Below, piece after piece: positions 1 to 8,695 of a DNA stretch of 23,070 bases. The stretch spans positions 1 to 23,070 of IMG/VR virus record IMGVR_UViG_3300036790_000827; one strand, given 5' to 3'. The notes beneath the pieces are model-generated. The model saw nothing but the letters and a program-made list of their open reading frames with translations. It was not told the origin of the DNA and did not search any database. A program made the position numbers and the translations under genes. This DNA comes from a virus. Each line of letters opens with the position of its first letter. The first letter of the stretch is position 1.

Positions 1-921
1 TTATTGCGCCTCCCAATATCGCCCATCGGTATTGATGTCGATGAGCGGGCCTTGAATCGTCAAATTAAATGTCGCGCCCCCGAACGGCGCGGGATTTGTT
101 ACCGGGACTGAATAGCCACCCGGCTTCGTCAGTGTGTACGTCAAAATCTTCCCCTGACCATCCACTGTATTGACTGTAATCCATGCAGGTTGACCGCCAT
201 TCCCGACAGGAGCACCGCAGATCAATACTTCATTTGGCGCATAACCGGTGCCGGGCGAAACCAGGCTAGCGCTCAAAACCGGACACGGAATACTGCCTGC
301 AATATTAGTGCTGCAGGGCATTGCATAGATCACATCGTTTTGAAGCGGATCGGTAATGTAATCCAGTTCGCTCGATCCATCGCTGCCGGAGACCGACCGC
401 TGATAATAATTTCCCGGCGTGCTGGCCCCTCCGTTCACCGCGTAAGCATAAGTATAGGTGACCCCACGCACCACTTCCGATTGAATCGCGTTGAAACCGG
501 CCCGCAATTTGTAAGGCTTAACGATGCTATAAAGGATCGTCCCCAGATTTGTCCCATCCCATGTGTAAGCCGCCCAATAGTCGCCGGCATCGTATGAAAT
601 TTTAAACTGCTGTACCGCACCACTTCCACCGCCCCCATCAGTCTGCCAGGACGAAGAAACATTGGTCCCGGCACCCGTGCAAACATAACCCTGCTTGCCC
701 TGATAGTCGAAATACCTATCACCCGGCAAATAATTCGTGAAGCCCGCCGGCAATCCCGCTGCCGGCACTCCCACGCCGTTGGAGAGAATATTTTGCGTGC
801 TCAAATCGGCCGCCTGCAAATCCGACATGTCACACGATACGATGCGTGGCCCGACTCCAGGTTGCCAGACACGCACCGCGTAGTATTTCGCCGAGACGGT
901 GTATTGTGGAACGTCAGCCAT
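1..921 (-). CDS. Distal tail / baseplate-associated protein, 306 aa
   Basis: The last gene of the tail block visible here, probably a distal tail or receptor-binding accessory protein. The chosen ATG overlaps the stop of the upstream hub gene in a TAATG arrangement; a GTG 33 nt upstream in the same frame is an alternative start. The N-terminal ~100 residues include a Gly/Ser-rich linker (QTDGGGGSGA). The C-terminal part carries a GTGY...G-rich stretch followed by TVDGQGKI and GGYSVPVTNP, which resembles the Gly-Tyr beta repeats seen in phage tail and fibre proteins (family resemblance, not proven). It has no signal peptide or membrane segment. The position after tape measure and hub supports a tail-tip role. 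Exact function is not recognised. Confidence 0.6.
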   Translation of the reverse strand: MADVPQYTVSAKYYAVRVWQPGVGPRIVSCDMSDLQAADLSTQNILSNGVGVPAAGLPAGFTNYLPGDRYFDYQGKQGYVCTGAGTNVSSSWQTDGGGGSGAVQQFKISYDAGDYWAAYTWDGTNLGTILYSIVKPYKLRAGFNAIQSEVVRGVTYTYAYAVNGGASTPGNYYQRSVSGSDGSSELDYITDPLQNDVIYAMPCSTNIAGSIPCPVLSASLVSPGTGYAPNEVLICGAPVGNGGQPAWITVNTVDGQGKILTYTLTKPGGYSVPVTNPAPFGGATFNLTIQGPLIDINTDGRYWEAQ

Positions 922-2942
922 TATGAAGTCGGGGGTGTAGTATTCTTCTGCCACGCCGCCAAAATGTCCTGGGACGCCAAGCTAATGCTCGGCGCAATTG
1001 GCGCTGTCGTCCCCTGGGGGAAAGTAATGGTCGGATCGAGGGTGATCACGCCTCCCTGATCTGGACTCGGCGGATTCGACGGGTCCGGCGCTGGAGAGAT
1101 TTGCTCAATCTTTTTCTGCGCAGAGCCGTGTTGTGAGGCACGCGCATGATGCTTTCGAGACATCCGCGTCGTGCCCGCGCCCGCGCTGATTGCACCGCCA
1201 AAAACATAAGCCAGATCAATCGTCGTTATCCGGAACCGCGTCCAACGAATGGCGTCAATCAACTCATTCCCCGTCAAATGCAAAGGCGCGCCAAATTGCA
1301 CATTCGTCACCCCCGTCGCGATGTCCCCGGAAATTTTCTGTATCGGCGCATTAACAGTGGCCCATGCCGGTTTATTCGGCGTGTTGAAATTTAAAGAATT
1401 GAATCGCGATATCGGCTGCGTCGCTCCAATGACCGCTTCTACATTTTTAAACCCTCCCTCAATCGCCAGCGCCTTCCAAGCGTTGAACATCACCTCAGCC
1501 AGGCCGTCAGGTATGGGCTCCGCATATTGCGACGCCCCGGTCGGCTGCGTGAAGCTTTGATTAATGCCGGCAGTGTTGATGTTCACTGCCGTGAAATCAT
1601 GGTTGAGCGGGATAAATTCCGCCTTCGCGTTCTGCCCCGGCGCAGCTTTATGCACCACGTAGGCATAGGCAGTGGCTCGCACCCGTTGCGCATTCGATTG
1701 CGGAATCCAATCCGCCCAAGCACCATCCACAACTTCATAGACGCAAGACGGATCAATGGCAATTGCGTTCCCATTACTATCCAGCTCATCCAGCGGCGAG
1801 AGCGTCGGCGCTGTGTGATAATTATTCGTTGCCGGCGACGTGGCGGCCGTCAGGATCGTGACACTCGTAATCGTGGGGTCATAGACCGGGCTCAAGTGCG
1901 GTTTCCAATTCGTCCACGTCGCGAGAGTCGTGATATCAAAAGCCTTGCTCGCGAAGTTGGCCTGCTGATTTGGATTGCCGACTCGCTCCCCGCTCAAATC
2001 GCAAAACAAATCCACGCCCCGGAAATTGAATTCCGTCTGCGACATTCCGCCGGATGGAACGAGCGGGTTGGGATAAAAATCCTGAGCCAGTGTGATATAT
2101 TGCTGCCCATTGACACTCTGTGTTTCGTCGTAAAAAATCGCGACGTAGGAGCGCTGCCAGTCTGGCCTCTCCTTTATCTTGATCAGTTCCCGCACCCCTG
2201 ACGTCGTTAAATCGATGGTCAAAGGCGTGAGCGATGGTTGGCGCAAGCAATGAATCGTCGGGAATGGCAACGTCGTATAATCCCACACCACGACAAAGTC
2301 TGGCTCCAATTGGTGACAATGCTTGATCACCTGCTCGCACGTCATGCCTTTCTGAAAATGCGACGGCGGCGTCGCGAATGGGTCCATCTGTCCAAGTTGG
2401 ATCGGTGCGCCCTGGGAGATTGCCCAATTGATTGCATCCTGAATTTGCTGTCCCGTGGTCGCCGCATAAAATCCAGTCGCCGGGTCGCCGCCCACTGGCG
2501 CGCCGCTATAGAGCACAAAGAGAATCACGCGTGGAGTCGCGTAATTGCTATACCCGGTGATCTGGTCCTGTCCGTTGAAAGTCGGAATGTTATATCGCTG
2601 CTGATAAATTTTATTCGCGAAATACCACCACGGACCCACGATGCGCCCGAAATGATTCTGCTCCTCCGGCGTTCCCTCGCGTGACCATGGCTCTACCCGC
2701 CCCATAAAAAACCGCGTCCCATTCGGCATGATGACGGCCAGCAACTGCCCGTACGGCCAGAGCGTTGCCGCATCCACTGCGAGCCCGCCGACCGTTAAAG
2801 TCATCACATCCGCCGCTACGTTGTTGAAATCAAACGCCGCCGACTCAATTCCCAGAGACGCCAAAGTCGCCGGCGCGCCGCTGGTTGACCCATCGGGATT
2901 GAGCGTCTGAATCGTCCAGGAGTTTGATGGTTGTGCTGGCAT
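921..2942 (-). CDS. Baseplate hub / tail-tip protein, 673 aa
   Basis: Large protein directly downstream of the tape measure, the usual place for distal tail and hub proteins that close the tail tube. It opens with a beta-rich domain (SWTIQTLNPDG; GQLLAVIMPNGTRFFMGRVEPW), has a Cys/His-containing middle (CEQVIKHCHQLEPDF) and a hub-like element near residue 560 (VQFGAPLHLTGNELIDAIR). The last ~90 residues are Pro/Ser-rich and probably disordered (SPAPDPSNPPSPDQGG). It starts 20 nt after the tape measure stop without a strong Shine-Dalgarno site. Its stop overlaps the ATG of the next gene. The hub assignment rests on gene order and general architecture; catalytic residues are not seen. Confidence 0.65.
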   Translation of the reverse strand: MPAQPSNSWTIQTLNPDGSTSGAPATLASLGIESAAFDFNNVAADVMTLTVGGLAVDAATLWPYGQLLAVIMPNGTRFFMGRVEPWSREGTPEEQNHFGRIVGPWWYFANKIYQQRYNIPTFNGQDQITGYSNYATPRVILFVLYSGAPVGGDPATGFYAATTGQQIQDAINWAISQGAPIQLGQMDPFATPPSHFQKGMTCEQVIKHCHQLEPDFVVVWDYTTLPFPTIHCLRQPSLTPLTIDLTTSGVRELIKIKERPDWQRSYVAIFYDETQSVNGQQYITLAQDFYPNPLVPSGGMSQTEFNFRGVDLFCDLSGERVGNPNQQANFASKAFDITTLATWTNWKPHLSPVYDPTITSVTILTAATSPATNNYHTAPTLSPLDELDSNGNAIAIDPSCVYEVVDGAWADWIPQSNAQRVRATAYAYVVHKAAPGQNAKAEFIPLNHDFTAVNINTAGINQSFTQPTGASQYAEPIPDGLAEVMFNAWKALAIEGGFKNVEAVIGATQPISRFNSLNFNTPNKPAWATVNAPIQKISGDIATGVTNVQFGAPLHLTGNELIDAIRWTRFRITTIDLAYVFGGAISAGAGTTRMSRKHHARASQHGSAQKKIEQISPAPDPSNPPSPDQGGVITLDPTITFPQGTTAPIAPSISLASQDILAAWQKNTTPPTS

Positions 2943-2962
2943 GGTGGCCGCGGTGCAAACCG

Positions 2963-4738
2963 CTAGAACTGATTATCCGCCGCGTTTTTCGCCCGCGCTA
3001 TTGCGGACTTCAAGTCACTCAGGATCGGCCCCAGGTTCGCGATATTTTTCAGCAAGTCGGCGTGGTCTTTGAGAATTCCCTGCATGTCCTGGATTGCTTG
3101 CGCAGCCCGAGAAATCAGTTCAGGCGATGGCAATTTCGAACGGTCAAATTCGCTGATCACTTTCGCGTCAGACTGAAATTGCTGCGCGATTCGACCGCCC
3201 TCCTGTTCATCCACCGTCGCCGCCTTCGTTGCGGCCGTCTGCTCTTCGACCGGGCGCACTTTTGAAATTTCAGCTTTAAGATCGGTGACCTGCTTCGTCA
3301 AGTCGCCGATTAATTTGGCGTTGTCCTCGGCCTGTTGTTTCGCCTTATTCGCGGCGTCCTCATCAGATTTTCGCTGTGCTGCCGCCTCAGGGGACTGCGT
3401 CGATTGAAATTGCTGGAATTGTTTCTCCAGCATTGCCAAACGCGATTCCTCCCTTGGCAAAAGATTGGTATTCCTGGCCGCGACCATTTCCGCGAGTTCG
3501 TCTTGCGTCAGCGAGCCGCCAAACCCGGAGCCTTCCCCCTTCATCAGGCCCTGCAGTCGGCTAACCTTTTGTTCCTGCGCCTGGATTTCTTCTATCAACG
3601 CTTTGGGATCGACCGTCACATGATCCACGTGAGCCTTGTCCGCCTGCACCTTGGCCGAGGCGGCGGCGAATTGAGCATTGAGTCCGGCTTGCTGGTCCTG
3701 CGCAGCCTTGAGCGCCACTTGCCGGGAATTCAAATCCTCGTCCTGGGCGCGCTCCCGGTCCTGCTGCGCCTGCGCGATGGATTTTTTTTCAATCTCCGCG
3801 CGGGCCTCAGCCGCCTGCTCTGGAGTAATTTGCCCCGTGCTCTCCTCGCGTTGAATCCGCGCAATATCCAGTTCCTTTTGCGCGCTCGTCAGCGCGGCCC
3901 GCGCCCGTTCAATTGCCTGCAGCAATCCAAGCTCTTGCTGCAGCTGCGCATTTAGATTCGTTTCCTTTTCCGCCGCCGCCGCTAATGCATCGACAAATCC
4001 CTGCATGTCCGCCGCCGCGCCCGCAATCGCGTCGCGTTGCTTCTCAATGCTCTGGATAAATTCCGGTACCGCCGCGCGTTCCCCGGCCTTGGCAATTTCC
4101 TCGCCAATTTTCACCCACTCCTGGTGAATCCCCTTCACCACGTCGAACAAAATAAATGCCGCCGCCGATCCCGCAATCATGCCTGCCTGCAACATCGGTC
4201 CGATGCCCGCGAATTGCTGCAGCAAAATCGAAAGCGACCCCGGCACGCGCGTTAAACGTCCGGCCTCAAGTTCTCGAATGATCGTCAGCACTTCCCGCAT
4301 CGAAGTTGCATTCATCCCGGTCGCCGCTGTTTCCTCAGCCGTCGCCGCCGCATTGGCGCGGGAAGCAATTGCAGCCTCGCCCTTGGCCGCCGCCATTGCC
4401 TTCGTCTCCATTGCCTCGGCAATGGTCAAAGCTTCATTCGTGGAAAGCGCATTCGACAAATTTTCCAGCGCCGTCTGGTAGGTCGCAGTATCTTTACCCG
4501 CCGCCTGGAGCGTAGGAATTTTCGCCACTAACGCCGCATGCGCTTTTTGAATCTGGACATATTCCTCCTCCGTCGAAATGACATAAGCCTTCGTCGCTGC
4601 GTTCAGGTCCGGCAATGTCGTCGCCAGCCCTTTGCCCGTGTTGGTAAGCTTCTCCTGATCCGCGACCGCTTGTTGCGCGCCACGGCCGTCGTAAGACGCT
4701 TCTATCGCAATCTCAACCTTTTTGACGTCATCAGCCAT
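2963..4738 (-). CDS. Tail tape measure protein, 591 aa
   Basis: The tape measure sets tail length and lines the tube until DNA ejection. The protein is long, almost wholly alpha-helical and rich in Ala, Gln, Glu and Lys. It has extended heptad-like coiled-coil stretches (about residues 60-140 and 230-490). A hydrophobic segment near residues 165-205 (SILLQQFAGIGPMLQAG, then GSAAAFILFDVV) is the membrane-like segment common in tape measures, preceded by MREVLTIIRELEAGRLTRVPGS, a pattern typical of them. At roughly 0.15 nm per residue, 591 residues would predict a tail near 90 nm (general rule, not measured). It is separated from the tail tube gene by about 5.6 kb, an unusual distance. The start has an A-rich leader (CTAAACACAAATG) and no Shine-Dalgarno site. 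Confidence 0.85.
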   Translation of the reverse strand: MADDVKKVEIAIEASYDGRGAQQAVADQEKLTNTGKGLATTLPDLNAATKAYVISTEEEYVQIQKAHAALVAKIPTLQAAGKDTATYQTALENLSNALSTNEALTIAEAMETKAMAAAKGEAAIASRANAAATAEETAATGMNATSMREVLTIIRELEAGRLTRVPGSLSILLQQFAGIGPMLQAGMIAGSAAAFILFDVVKGIHQEWVKIGEEIAKAGERAAVPEFIQSIEKQRDAIAGAAADMQGFVDALAAAAEKETNLNAQLQQELGLLQAIERARAALTSAQKELDIARIQREESTGQITPEQAAEARAEIEKKSIAQAQQDRERAQDEDLNSRQVALKAAQDQQAGLNAQFAAASAKVQADKAHVDHVTVDPKALIEEIQAQEQKVSRLQGLMKGEGSGFGGSLTQDELAEMVAARNTNLLPREESRLAMLEKQFQQFQSTQSPEAAAQRKSDEDAANKAKQQAEDNAKLIGDLTKQVTDLKAEISKVRPVEEQTAATKAATVDEQEGGRIAQQFQSDAKVISEFDRSKLPSPELISRAAQAIQDMQGILKDHADLLKNIANLGPILSDLKSAIARAKNAADNQF

Positions 4739-4744
4739 TTGTGT

Positions 4745-5233
4745 TTAGGGAACTTTTATCGCAACCTGCCTCACCCTCAACCGACCATAAAAAGTTTGCG
4801 GCCCGGAATTCGTCAACACCGCGAGCGGCTGCCAACACCAATGCACCATGTCCGTGCTCTCGTTACACTCCAGCCAGGTCTGATCAATCATTCCAGTTAC
4901 GGTGTAATAGATTTCTTCAGACATCGCCGACTGGATACCAGATGCATTGACGGTGGCGGCCTCAAACCAATACGTTCCAGGCGAAAGCCCGTAGAGCAAA
5001 CAATTCGTGATATTGCCCGCTGAAATTTCGTTAGTGGAAAAGCCGTCGATTTGACCGTAATAAAGATTATATCCGGTCACGTCGGGGGAGTTGGATGGCG
5101 ACCAAGTCAGCGCCACGCTGGGCTTTCCCTCGCCTGTGGCGCTGCCACCACTCGTCGGCGGCATAATATCCTGCCCACACGCAACCGTCGCCGCGATGCA
5201 AGCCGCCAGGGCGATATGTCCAATATTTTTCAC
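4745..5233 (-). CDS. Secreted/lipoprotein with fibronectin type III domain, 162 aa
   Basis: The GTG start overlaps the stop of the holin-like gene (GTGA). The N-terminus is a short hydrophobic signal (MKNIGHIALAACIAATVACG). Cys19 could be lipidated, although threonine at -3 is not ideal; LAAC ending at Cys12 is the better lipobox but lies very close to the N-terminus. Residues about 36-112 form an FN3 domain: VALTWSPS, VTGYNLYYG, YGLSPGTYWFEAATVNASG and a final EIYYTV. The C-terminal 50 residues are unassigned. An exported FN3 protein next to a holin-like gene could act in the periplasm during lysis or be a surface-exposed moron product; both are inference. It is not an obvious spanin, because it lacks a coiled coil or a proline-rich stalk. 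Confidence 0.6.
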   Translation of the reverse strand: MKNIGHIALAACIAATVACGQDIMPPTSGGSATGEGKPSVALTWSPSNSPDVTGYNLYYGQIDGFSTNEISAGNITNCLLYGLSPGTYWFEAATVNASGIQSAMSEEIYYTVTGMIDQTWLECNESTDMVHWCWQPLAVLTNSGPQTFYGRLRVRQVAIKVP

Positions 5234-5427
5234 GCCTTATCAGCATCCGCCGCCAGCAACAACGCCACCCCGACAATCAACAGTGCGATTGCGCCGGGCC
5301 AGACATAGCAGACGTTGAAATAAAGTGTGTTCGTGCTCACGTAGGTCACGTCCATCGACCACGATCCGCCAACGATGGCACACACGCCAAGCGCCGAAGT
5401 TTTCCAATGTCTCATTATTTTTTTCAT
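5230..5427 (-). CDS. Small holin-like membrane protein, 65 aa
   Basis: A 65-residue protein with two hydrophobic stretches: HWKTSALGVCAIVGGSW near the N-terminus and PGAIALLIVGVALLLAADADK at the C-terminus. The pattern 'K-x-W-K-T-x-x-x-G' followed by a second helix ending in GLLLA-type residues and AADADKA resembles small phage holins and conserved short phage membrane proteins. The start is ATG after TATATGCATAT, with no Shine-Dalgarno site. It lies 28 nt after the fibre stop and its stop overlaps the GTG of the lipoprotein gene, suggesting coupled expression. No endolysin is next to it in this window, so holin function is inference. Confidence 0.5.
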   Translation of the reverse strand: MKKIMRHWKTSALGVCAIVGGSWSMDVTYVSTNTLYFNVCYVWPGAIALLIVGVALLLAADADKA

Positions 5428-5455
5428 ATATGCATATAGGCAAGTGGCGCTGCCG

Positions 5456-8400
5456 CTAAAAATTTCCGTTGGTCGATTCCGCGCATGAAGTGCCGATCAG
5501 CGCCTCATTGGTTTGGAGGTCATAGTTCTGCGGGCTCGTGACGTTGCCCAATGCATTCCCCCAATGAACTGTGTAATTGGTGAAGTTGACTGCGGTACCG
5601 GTAAAGGCGAACACGCGCAAATTCGCTCCCGACGTATTTGTAATGCCCGTCGTGCTGAACGCCACGTGTCCCGCCGCCATCGAATTAAATCCCTGCCGCG
5701 ATTGGACCGGCGATTGCGCAAAAAGAATTGTTCCCGCGTTCACGTAAAATCCGCCCCCGGCTATATTGAGCATGGGAGAATTAACGTGTTGCCCGCCGTC
5801 CTCAAATTCCCAGACTGGACCGTCCTGCCCGTCGTCAGAATAATATCCCGCGCCAAAGAAGAATGAGCCGAAAGCGTCCGGCCCGGCGATGACCCCGACG
5901 CCGCCAGCCTGGCAATAGACCCCCGTGTTGGTCACCAGCGACCCGCAATTGAACGAGTCCCGCACATAGAACGGCTGGTTATAATTTCCCGCCACCACGC
6001 CGCTCACGATCAAGTCGTCCGCGCTGATGCTCGTCGCTTTGATATTCCCGGCATCCACCGAGGGAGCCGAAATCACCCCGCTGAAATATCCATCCGCCGC
6101 CTGTACGTCCGTGGAATCATTTGTCAGCGGCCCCGTCAAAATAAATGGCTCATTATAGAGAACCCATTGACCGCTTTTTATAAATGGATTGAGCGTCTGA
6201 AAACTGCTCACACTCTGGCCCCAATTCGTGCCGTAGTTGGTCGACCACTCCATTGTCCCGTAACCGTTCCCGCCATAAACGAACCACTCCTGCTTGTACA
6301 AATTATTGGGCGTGCTCAAGACCAGCATCGAACTGGAAGAGGGCAGCGGCAAATCCCAGGCCGTTTCCGCCACATAAGGCCCAAGAAAATTTGCCGAACA
6401 ATATACCGGCACGCCCGTTCCCTGGCACCCCGGCAAAATGTACAGCCCGGCATTGTTCGTCAAAATCGTCCCGATCAGTCCGGCCCCGCACATGTTAGTG
6501 GTCACGGTGATTGCCACCGGATTCCCAAAAACCACGTTGGTCCTGGTCGCGCCAAACGTCATGGGCAGCGCATAAATAATCCCGCCAGGGTCAAGCGCGA
6601 TTCCCGAATTGGTCATATACGAGTAGATGATCCAATTGGTCCCACCCCAATTCACATGCGACCACCCTGGATTGCCGATGCTTTCGTTGGTGATCCCGGT
6701 CACCGTGGAATTCGTCAGCCCATTGGGTTGCCACTGCGCGATCTGCCTCCAATTATGCAAGTCATCGGAGTAAACGATGTCGAGAGCCGCCCCTTCTTTT
6801 TGCTGCGGTCCAAACTGTCCCTCCGAATTAGCGCAATACACCATGTACAACGCTCCGTTTTGCTCCGTAATCGCCGCCTCATGATTCCCTGGCCCATCAC
6901 CTTCATTCGTCGCCAAAAGATTGGGAGTGATATAACTCGGCTGCTGCCCGAAAAGCAGTGACCAATTATTCGTCGGATTGGGACCAGTCCCGAGATACAT
7001 ATTTTCCTTCGCGCTCGGACTGTAGGTATCTGACGAGGCCACGAGCGCCGAATAAAAAACATTCGAAGCCCCAATCAAATTCAGGTCGCCGCCGAGAGTT
7101 GCCGGAATGACATAGCTGGTGAAAGTATTCGTGCCAAAAACTACCAGGGGAGCTGTGGCGCCGCGTCCGGGAACGCCGCCGTTGCCGTTTACATTTCCGT
7201 TGCCGCCCCAATGAATTGCCGCATTAGTCGGCCCTGGCGTCGCAGACCACCAAACGTTGCTAGCATCAATCGTTAAATCCGCGCTCAAATAAGGACTGTT
7301 CGAGCAAATGATATACGAGTCCCCAAATGCATCATCATCATCGTCCAAATCACGCGCAATCAGGCATCCCGCGCTATTGGTGTAGCCGCCATTGATTTGC
7401 GTTTCCGAATCCCCGCTAAAAATCCAAATCATATTTGCATTCCAATACCAGAAGCCGTTGAGGAATCCCAAGGTCGCCCCGCTGGAAAAAAGGATGTTCG
7501 AATTCCCCGTTGAAAAAAGCGTGAATATATTTGTCAGGCCACCCCAAATCGTTGAATTCGTCGCCAACCCGGCCGCCGTCGCCGTCGCCGCCGCCAGATT
7601 CGTAAATTGCACGCCCGTCGCGTCCAATCCCACGTACCAGGAAGAGACTGGAGGCGTGAGCGTAGTCACCGTCGCGTTATCCGCCCATTGCACATACGTG
7701 TTGAGCGCATTGCCGTAAGCTTGCCCCGGCAGCAGAAAGCCCGTATTGATGCCATTGGTATAGACGTGGGAGTTGCTATCCAGCGCTTGATAAATGATCG
7801 CTGACCCATTCGCATTAGTGAAACCAGCGATGGCCGCATTGGTCACATAATAAACATTCACTATGGGAATGCCGGAACCGGAAAGTTTGACGCCGTTCTG
7901 GCTGATGCCGCCGATAGATGCCCCGGCAATATTCAACTTGTTCAGGACGGAGTCCGGCGTAATCGATTGCGCGTTTCCGTCCATGATCGCCGTCGCCTGC
8001 TGCTGCACGAAATTTGTCAACGCGGCCCCTCCGGTATTGGAGAGGATTGGATCGGGACCGCCTACCATAGTGGCACCTGATCCGCCGATGTTGGTGATGC
8101 CGATGGCGTTCCCCTGATAATACGAAAGCAGACCGTTCCCCGTCAGGTCCAGCGCCCCGCTAAAATATATCACCGGTGCTCCATGACTAGCCACCGTGAG
8201 TTGTCCGCCATTTGTAAAATCAATCTCCGATAAAACTGACGGATTGGAATTCTCCAGCACGCCCGTTCCCCACGGCGTGATTAAACTCCCATTAAACGAT
8301 CCCGAAAGCGACACCGCCGCCGCATTATTGTTCGTCACCGCAAATTTAAAATTGTTATATCCGGCGAGGCCATTCGTTGCCCCTTGCGACGATCCAGACG

Positions 8401-8695
8401 GATCATAACTCCCTGCGCCGCCGCCCGAGCCAATCACCACACTCGTGAGCGTGCCCGCGCCATTGTTGGTACAGACGTTAAAAATCGTCCCGTTATAATC
8501 CACCTGCAACCAATTCGTCGCCGTCCCCGCATAAGGCGGCACGCCAATCGGCGGCCAGGTCGAAGTCGTCTGGATCACCAGCCCTTGCACCGCCATCGGC
8601 CCGGCCACAAGGTGGGGCGTTGCTGCCGCGACGCCCAAAACAATCAGTCCGATCAGTCCAATTCGTCCGATAAACTTTTTCATAAATTTTTTCAT
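5456..8695 (-). CDS. Tail fibre / depolymerase candidate with signal peptide and beta-propeller, 1079 aa
   Basis: The ATG shares one base with the upstream stop (TAATG), and the longer reading frame upstream is only a shadow of that gene. Residues 1-32 look like a Sec signal peptide: two MKKF starts, IGRIGLIGLIV, then AAATPHLVAG. The rest is Asn/Thr/Gly-rich and beta-structured. Around residues 590-830 are repeated blades recalling five-bladed glycosidase (GH43-like) propellers: NHEAAITEQNGALYMVYC, IVYSDDLHNWRQIAQW, GWSHVNWGGTNWIIYSY, QEWFVYGGNGYGTMEWS. An acidic run (DLDDDDDAF) lies near residue 450. Its location among tail genes suggests a receptor-binding fibre or glycan-degrading spike, whereas the signal peptide points to secretion. 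The alternative is a secreted host-like carbohydrate-active moron. Catalytic residues cannot be fixed by eye. Confidence 0.6.
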   Translation of the reverse strand: MKKFMKKFIGRIGLIGLIVLGVAAATPHLVAGPMAVQGLVIQTTSTWPPIGVPPYAGTATNWLQVDYNGTIFNVCTNNGAGTLTSVVIGSGGGAGSYDPSGSSQGATNGLAGYNNFKFAVTNNNAAAVSLSGSFNGSLITPWGTGVLENSNPSVLSEIDFTNGGQLTVASHGAPVIYFSGALDLTGNGLLSYYQGNAIGITNIGGSGATMVGGPDPILSNTGGAALTNFVQQQATAIMDGNAQSITPDSVLNKLNIAGASIGGISQNGVKLSGSGIPIVNVYYVTNAAIAGFTNANGSAIIYQALDSNSHVYTNGINTGFLLPGQAYGNALNTYVQWADNATVTTLTPPVSSWYVGLDATGVQFTNLAAATATAAGLATNSTIWGGLTNIFTLFSTGNSNILFSSGATLGFLNGFWYWNANMIWIFSGDSETQINGGYTNSAGCLIARDLDDDDDAFGDSYIICSNSPYLSADLTIDASNVWWSATPGPTNAAIHWGGNGNVNGNGGVPGRGATAPLVVFGTNTFTSYVIPATLGGDLNLIGASNVFYSALVASSDTYSPSAKENMYLGTGPNPTNNWSLLFGQQPSYITPNLLATNEGDGPGNHEAAITEQNGALYMVYCANSEGQFGPQQKEGAALDIVYSDDLHNWRQIAQWQPNGLTNSTVTGITNESIGNPGWSHVNWGGTNWIIYSYMTNSGIALDPGGIIYALPMTFGATRTNVVFGNPVAITVTTNMCGAGLIGTILTNNAGLYILPGCQGTGVPVYCSANFLGPYVAETAWDLPLPSSSSMLVLSTPNNLYKQEWFVYGGNGYGTMEWSTNYGTNWGQSVSSFQTLNPFIKSGQWVLYNEPFILTGPLTNDSTDVQAADGYFSGVISAPSVDAGNIKATSISADDLIVSGVVAGNYNQPFYVRDSFNCGSLVTNTGVYCQAGGVGVIAGPDAFGSFFFGAGYYSDDGQDGPVWEFEDGGQHVNSPMLNIAGGGFYVNAGTILFAQSPVQSRQGFNSMAAGHVAFSTTGITNTSGANLRVFAFTGTAVNFTNYTVHWGNALGNVTSPQNYDLQTNEALIGTSCAESTNGNF

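Noticed and set aside
5456-8695. Diversity-generating retroelement target in the fibre gene
   Set aside because: No template repeat, reverse transcriptase or duplicated variable region is visible in the window.
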